In this document: in pieces, positions 60,434 through 64,000 of the stretch
How positions within the stretch are numbered: the first letter of the stretch is position 1
Layout: the number at the start of each line of letters is the position of its first letter
Assembly: GCA_017934975.1 (NCBI GenBank)
Contig: JAGBIM010000019.1
Location: 62,001-126,000, forward strand
Reading direction: 5' to 3'
DNA: 64,000 bases
Source: Clostridia bacterium
GTDB lineage: Bacteria; Bacillota; Clostridia; Oscillospirales; UBA644
Notes under the pieces: generated by a model
The model's input: the letters and a program-made list of their open reading frames with translations, nothing else
Told to the model about the DNA's origin: nothing
The model's database searches: none
Translations under genes and position numbers: made by a program

Positions 60434-61021
60434 ATGAAATTGATTATTGCCTCCAACAACGCCCATAAAATTCGGGAAATCAAGCAGATCCTCGGCTCCC
60501 GCTTTGAGGAGATCCTTTCTCTGAAGGAAGCGGGAATCGACCACGAAACCGTGGAAGACGGCACGACCTTTTTGGAAAATGCCCGCAAAAAAGCTACGGA
60601 GATTGCGGAAATCGCAGGATGCTGCGCCCTTGCCGACGACAGCGGCATCTGTGCCCACGCCCTGAACAACGAGCCCGGCGTCTATTCCGCCCGTTATTCG
60701 GGCAAGGGGGACGAGGCCAACAACCTGCTTTTGATGGAAAATCTGCGGGACAAGGCCGACCGCTCCGCCCATTACGCCTGCGCTATGGTTCTCGCCTATC
60801 CCGACGGGTCCGTCATCAGTGCGGAAGGGGAGATGCACGGGGAAGTGATCCTCACCCCCCGCGGCGAAAACGGCTTCGGCTACGACCCCATCTTCTTCCT
60901 CCCCGAATACGGCAAAACCTCCGCGGAAATCTCCCCCGAGGAGAAAAACCGCATCAGCCACCGCGCCAAAGCCCTCAACGCCCTCGTCGCCAAGCTGGAC
61001 GAAGGCAAAAAAGAAAACTGA
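60434..61021 (+). CDS. rdgB: XTP/dITP diphosphatase (RdgB/HAM1)
   Basis: A 195-aa non-canonical purine NTP pyrophosphatase: LIIASNNAHKIREIKQIL, ALADDSGICAHALN, GVYSARYSG and GFGYDPIF, with SHRAKAL at the C-terminus. It clears XTP and dITP made from IMP-pathway overflow. It begins 3 bp after fhs without a clear ribosome site, so it is probably translationally coupled. Confidence 0.95.
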   Translation: MKLIIASNNAHKIREIKQILGSRFEEILSLKEAGIDHETVEDGTTFLENARKKATEIAEIAGCCALADDSGICAHALNNEPGVYSARYSGKGDEANNLLLMENLRDKADRSAHYACAMVLAYPDGSVISAEGEMHGEVILTPRGENGFGYDPIFFLPEYGKTSAEISPEEKNRISHRAKALNALVAKLDEGKKEN

Positions 61022-61028
61022 AAATGGA

Positions 61029-61063
61029 AACGGCGATCCTCAAAAGAGGGTCGCCGTTTTTTT
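61029..61063 (+). terminator. Terminator of purine operon
   Basis: A 13-bp stem, AACGGCGATCCTC (61029-61041) with 61046-61058, AAAA loop, T run to 61063. Confidence 0.93.
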
Positions 61064-61077
61064 GACCTTGTTTCAGG

Positions 61078-61197
61078 CCGCCGCAAATACTTGCGGCGGA
61101 ATTTTTGGGTGCATTTTCAACCGAAAGAGAACCCCTTCCCCCACCACGCCGCAGTTCGCGACGCGGCGGTCCCCCTTCCCCTTCCCTGGGCGGGAAG
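61078..61197. repeat. Non-coding stretch with three hairpins
   Basis: CCGCCGCAA/TTGCGGCGG (61078-61099), CGCCGC/GCGGCG (61147-61168) and CTTCCC/GGGAAG (61181-61197), within a 217-bp gap that has no gene. Pyrimidine-rich blocks lie between. It resembles a dispersed non-coding repeat element, but other copies cannot be seen in this window. Confidence 0.5.
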
Positions 61198-61238
61198 TGG
61201 ACGGCTTGTAAATGTGCGTGAATCAGCTGATCGTCTTA

Positions 61239-62336
61239 TTAGTACTCCTTGGGATCCCTTGTTTTGCATTCGCAACCACATTTGGGACACTTCCAAAGCC
61301 CTGTTTCAAGATTTTTAGGCTCTTTTAGTTTGCTGTTGCAATAAGGACATTTGGGTGCAGCAAGATAGGCTTGGTATCGTTCTCTTGTTTCTTCTCGTCT
61401 CGCTTCCCATTGTATTCTTCTTTTTTCTCGTTGCTTTCGTTCCTTTTCTTTCCGTTTTTTTTCAGCTTCGATACGTTCATCACTAGCTCTAATTCTCTCG
61501 TCTTCGGGAATATCGAAATCCTTAATTTTTGAAATGCGCTTTTTGCCGGTGCAGAGGATTTTCTTTAAGGATTCATCGGTTGAAATACAATATTCACAAT
61601 TTAGACAATCACACCAATAGTGTGCGTAAACGTCTTTCTCAAATAGGGGCTTTTTTAGAGGGCAATTTTTAACATGTAATGTATTATTTGCGCTTTCTAA
61701 GGGGATGATGCTTTTTTCCTCTGCCTCTGAATAGAATTGTTGTAATTTTTTTTCTACATATGCGTTATATTTCCACTGCGTTTCAGTTGATTCTTCTAAT
61801 AGTATTTTCTTTAATTCCTCTTTAGAAATGGTTCTATCTCTTTTACTCAAATCGATTTCGATTGTAGAAATACCGGCCTTTTTTATTTTTTCCAGTTTTT
61901 CATCATCGATTGGATGTGTTACATATATTTCTACAAATAATCGTGGTTTTCCTCCGATATAAACGACGATGTCAGGTACAAACCCACCGTACGGGGTTTC
62001 TAATTTAACATCATCAATCGGTAACGACTTTGTGTCAGATATTTGCTCGGAAATTTTGCAGATATTTGGAAACCTTAAATATACCGGCGGAATTATAATC
62101 TTTTTATTTTCTGCAATAATTTCCTTTGCCGCAAAATGGAGCGACGATTCATATCCATATTCACAAGTGCCTCCATTTTTATGTGAAAAATGAGGAGTTC
62201 TTTTGGTTCCCTTTTTTGCAATGAGAGGTTTTTGGCAAGCAGGACAAATACAGCCGCATTTTAAGCCGCTATCGACATCGGAAATATGAACTGTTTTTCC
62301 ATCTTTTAATGCATATATCAAATTTAATGTTGCCAT
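61239..62336 (-). CDS. CoiA-like protein: zinc finger, PD-(D/E)XK nuclease-like domain, C-terminal zinc ribbon
   Basis: A 365-aa protein. The N-terminus has a CoiA-type Cys cluster (Cys27, 29, 31, 34) and RTPHFSH. It is followed by a nuclease-like core: ESSLHFAAKEII, PDIVVYIGGKPRLFVEIYVTHPID (the D...ExY pattern of restriction-like nucleases). A middle CDCLNCEYC cluster, a long charged coiled coil (~275-330) and a C-terminal ribbon CPYCNS...CPKCGCEC complete it. CoiA promotes transformation in streptococci; accessory relatives occur in mobile regions. The gene is much AT-richer than its neighbours and uses AAA/ATT/TTT codons freely, so it is probably acquired. ATG 62336 follows GGGGAGG. Confidence 0.75.
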   Translation of the reverse strand: MATLNLIYALKDGKTVHISDVDSGLKCGCICPACQKPLIAKKGTKRTPHFSHKNGGTCEYGYESSLHFAAKEIIAENKKIIIPPVYLRFPNICKISEQISDTKSLPIDDVKLETPYGGFVPDIVVYIGGKPRLFVEIYVTHPIDDEKLEKIKKAGISTIEIDLSKRDRTISKEELKKILLEESTETQWKYNAYVEKKLQQFYSEAEEKSIIPLESANNTLHVKNCPLKKPLFEKDVYAHYWCDCLNCEYCISTDESLKKILCTGKKRISKIKDFDIPEDERIRASDERIEAEKKRKEKERKQREKRRIQWEARREETRERYQAYLAAPKCPYCNSKLKEPKNLETGLWKCPKCGCECKTRDPKEY

Positions 62337-62393
62337 AGATTACCTCCCCAAAAACAGGTTGCTATGTACATTGAAATATATTGTTCTTTCTAA

Positions 62394-62422
62394 ATTATAG
62401 CATAAAGTGAATACATTGTCAA
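62394..62422 (-). promoter_or_regulatory. Consensus promoter for CoiA-like gene
   Basis: On the minus strand: TTGACA (62422-62417), 17 nt, TATAAT (62399-62394). Confidence 0.9.
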
Positions 62423-62504
62423 ATGGATATAATTTATTATACAAAAAGCTATGTCCAATAAAACTCTCAATTCTTATGTTCTCCAATTTTTTTGTGGCAA
62501 TCAT

Positions 62505-62520
62505 TTGAACAGTTGTTCAA
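62505..62520. promoter_or_regulatory. Upstream ArsR-type operator
   Basis: TTGAACAGTTGTTCAA, a 16-bp inverted repeat (TTGAACA arms) just upstream of the -35 box, of the SmtB/CadC operator style. Confidence 0.75.
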
Positions 62521-62525
62521 GCGTC

Positions 62526-62554
62526 TTGACAAAGTTTGTCGAGTGGTGTATAAT
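62526..62554 (+). promoter_or_regulatory. Promoter of metal efflux operon
   Basis: Perfect TTGACA (62526-62531), 17 nt, perfect TATAAT (62549-62554), bracketed by two operator-like repeats. Confidence 0.93.
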
Positions 62555-62559
62555 AACAC

Positions 62560-62575
62560 TTGAACAATCATTCAA
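62560..62575. promoter_or_regulatory. Downstream ArsR-type operator
   Basis: TTGAACAATCATTCAA, related to the upstream site, at the expected transcription start; the two centres are 55 bp apart. Confidence 0.75.
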
Positions 62576-62595
62576 GTGTAAAGGAGGCTTTTTTT

Positions 62596-62967
62596 ATGTC
62601 CGATCATTGTCATTCTTGCGACGCGGAGGCCTGCGAATATATGCACGTTCACCCCGACCTCATCGAAAAGGTGCGGCAGGGGATGCCCGCGGAGGAGACG
62701 CTGTACGATTTAGCGGAATTGTACAAGGTTTTCGGGGATTCCACCCGCATCAAAATGCTCTACGTTCTCTTTGAGGCGGAGGTCTGCGTGTGCGACCTTG
62801 CCCAGAGTCTGAATATGACCGTTTCCGCCATTTCCCACCAGTTGCGGGTGCTGAAGCAGGCTCGTTTGGTCAAGTCCCGTCGGGAAGGGAAGACGGTTTT
62901 TTATTCTCTGGCGGACGACCACGTGCGTACCATCATCGATCAGGGAATCAGCCATATTGAAGAATAA
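62596..62967 (+). CDS. ArsR/SmtB metal-responsive repressor (CadC-like)
   Basis: A 123-aa winged-helix repressor. It has an N-terminal metal arm (Cys5, Cys8, Cys13) and Cys64/Cys66 in EVCVCDLA, the alpha-3N site of CadC that binds Cd, Pb or Zn. The DNA-recognition helix is SLNMTVSAISHQLRVLKQARLV. At the C-terminus Asp107, His109, His120 and Glu123 form an alpha-5 type zinc site. Both sites present is the CadC pattern. ATG 62596 follows AAGGAGG. It should repress its own operon through the two flanking operators. Confidence 0.93.
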   Translation: MSDHCHSCDAEACEYMHVHPDLIEKVRQGMPAEETLYDLAELYKVFGDSTRIKMLYVLFEAEVCVCDLAQSLNMTVSAISHQLRVLKQARLVKSRREGKTVFYSLADDHVRTIIDQGISHIEE

Positions 62968-62984
62968 TTTCGGGAGTACATCAT

Positions 62985-63203
62985 ATGAAAAAAGTTTATC
63001 GCATCGAAAATCTCTGCTGTGCCAACTGCGCCCGCAAAATCGAAGAGGGCATCCAAAAAATCCAAGGGGTCAAGGAAGCAAAAATCGTTTTTATGACCAT
63101 GAAACTGACTTTGGACGTGGAGGACGGGATGCTGGACTCCGTCCTTGCGGAGGCGAAGAAAATCGCCCGTAAGGTGGAGCCGGAATGCGAGATCGTCGGA
63201 TGA
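62985..63203 (+). CDS. Heavy-metal-associated (HMA) domain protein
   Basis: A 72-aa ferredoxin-like HMA domain starting MKKVYRIENLCCANCARK; Cys12 and Cys15 form the CxxC metal site, with Cys11 adjacent. It probably passes metal to the ATPase encoded next, whose own N-terminus lacks an HMA domain. Its stop overlaps the ATPase start by 4 bp. Confidence 0.9.
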   Translation: MKKVYRIENLCCANCARKIEEGIQKIQGVKEAKIVFMTMKLTLDVEDGMLDSVLAEAKKIARKVEPECEIVG

Positions 63204-64000
63204 CCAAAAAACAAAAGCGGGACCTGTTCCGCATCCTTTTGGCAGGGGTCTTTTTTGCCCTCGCCTTCCTCCTGCCCTTGGACGGAGGGTGGCGGGCCAT
63301 TCCCTTTGCCGTCCCTTATCTGACCGTGGGCTTCCCCGTGCTGAAATCCGCCTTTTTGTCCCTGATTCGCGGCCAATGGATGAACGAAACCTTCCTGATG
63401 ACCGTGGCCTCTCTGGGGGCCTTCGTGCTGGGCGAATTTGCGGAGGGTGTGGCGGTGATGCTCTTTTCCGCCGTGGGGGAATTGTTTGAAAGCTACGCCG
63501 TGGGCAAAAGCCGCCGCTCAGTGACCGAGCTGATGTCCCTCTGTCCCGACAAAGCCTCGGTGTTGCGGGAAAACCAATGGGTCGATCTTGCCCCCGAAGA
63601 GGTTGAAATCGGGGATGTTTTTCGGGTTCTTCCCGGGGAAAAGATCCCCTTGGACGGCAAAATTTGTTCGGGAGAATCTTCTCTGGACACCCGTTCTTTG
63701 ACGGGGGAAACCCTCCCTCGGGACGTTTCCGAAGGGGACGGCGTGTTGAGCGGATGCGTCAATCTGACGGGCGTTTTGCAGATCCGTGCCGAAAAAATCT
63801 TCGAGGAAAGCACCGCCTCCCGCATTTTGGCCATGGTGGAGGACGCCACGGCAAACCGTGCCAAATCCGAAACCTTCGTTGCCACCTTCGCCCGTTGGTA
63901 CACCCCCGTGGTTCTCGCCATCGCCCTCGGCCTCGGGCTGATTCCGCCGCTGTTTTGGGGCGGATGGAGCACGTGGATTTATCGGGCTCTGGAGTTTTTG
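63200..64000 (+). CDS. P1B-type heavy-metal ATPase, 3' end cut by window edge
   Basis: The first 267 residues of a metal-exporting P-type ATPase. Two N-terminal membrane helices lead to MNETFLMTVASLGAFVLGEFAEG, then KSRRSVTELM, and the actuator domain with DTRSLTGETLPRDV (TGE near 173). Helices 5-6 begin at the right edge, before the CPx motif and phosphorylation DKTG would appear. With a CadC-like repressor and a separate HMA protein, a Cd/Zn/Pb exporter (CadA/ZntA type) is most likely. The frame stays open to the end. Confidence 0.92.
   Translation, partial: MTKKQKRDLFRILLAGVFFALAFLLPLDGGWRAIPFAVPYLTVGFPVLKSAFLSLIRGQWMNETFLMTVASLGAFVLGEFAEGVAVMLFSAVGELFESYAVGKSRRSVTELMSLCPDKASVLRENQWVDLAPEEVEIGDVFRVLPGEKIPLDGKICSGESSLDTRSLTGETLPRDVSEGDGVLSGCVNLTGVLQIRAEKIFEESTASRILAMVEDATANRAKSETFVATFARWYTPVVLAIALGLGLIPPLFWGGWSTWIYRALEFL

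Noticed and set aside
58724-60961. A 745-codon minus-strand frame
   Set aside because: Antisense shadow of fhs and rdgB; no domain or plausible start region.

Overview
The window reads as a chromosomal segment of a Gram-positive, Clostridia-type anaerobe. The best guess is an uncultured gut Oscillospirales/Eubacteriales relative; this is an inference from gene content. The evidence is a set of Firmicutes signature genes (dacF-like carboxypeptidase, darA, an Asp23-fakA pair, yqhQ, an xpaC-telA pair, nrdR, a SpoIIM-like protein), strong AAGGAGG-type ribosome binding sites, TTGACA-17-TATAAT promoters and intrinsic terminators throughout. Base composition is moderately GC-rich by eye. Two stretches are clearly AT-richer and look acquired: about 21.3-22.05 kb and about 61.2-62.5 kb. 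I found one tRNA, no rRNA, no CRISPR array and no recognisable transposase.

Layout. 0-5.5 kb is the 3' end of a surface-polysaccharide locus: a truncated glycosyltransferase, WecE, a GNAT acetyltransferase, an acyltransferase and a membrane sugar-phosphate transferase. It is consistent with making a dTDP-4-amino-dideoxysugar and building a lipid-linked glycan. 5.5-10.5 kb holds a TRIC-type channel, a PHP phosphoesterase, then an unusual ABC exporter with a Zn ribbon, a DUF1854 partner and the c-di-AMP receptor DarA. 10.6-12.2 kb is an XRE/ADP-ribosylglycohydrolase fusion. 12.2-15.8 kb is a siroheme/Fe-S protein translationally linked to a complete FecCD-type uptake system and preceded by a 37-bp dyad over its promoter. 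15.8-19.5 kb has a divergent pair of small carbohydrate operons. 19.5-21.1 kb is a transglutaminase-like lipoprotein. 21.17-22.05 kb is tRNA-Leu followed by an AT-rich hypothetical gene framed by palindromes and a tandem hairpin array.

22-29 kb contains glycerate kinase, membrane proteins, a DD-carboxypeptidase, an iron alcohol dehydrogenase with a phosphoesterase, and three small unknown proteins. 29-36.3 kb is a long conserved housekeeping operon (asp23-like, fakA, yqhQ, prmC, murI, DUF1934, a tadA-GNAT fusion, MFS). 36.3-41.6 kb on the minus strand is rpe, an isochorismatase-like gene, YkgJ-like, radA, two HAD phosphatases and an alpha/beta hydrolase. 41.7-45 kb has ispD, xpaC-telA and nrdR.

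45.0-61.0 kb is a large purine operon controlled by a ZTP riboswitch with an overlapping terminator: purE, purC, a purF-like gene, purM, purN, a separate IMP cyclohydrolase, a separate AICAR formyltransferase, two propeller-like paralogs, purD, purL, fhs and rdgB. Together these genes cover most of IMP synthesis. Fhs supplies the formyl-THF used by PurN and the AICAR formyltransferase. The PurF homolog lacks the N-terminal catalytic cysteine although its Fe-S and PRPP motifs are kept. 61.2-62.3 kb is an AT-rich CoiA-like nuclease gene. 62.5-64 kb starts a heavy-metal efflux locus (ArsR repressor with two operators, a stand-alone HMA protein, and a P1B ATPase cut by the window edge).
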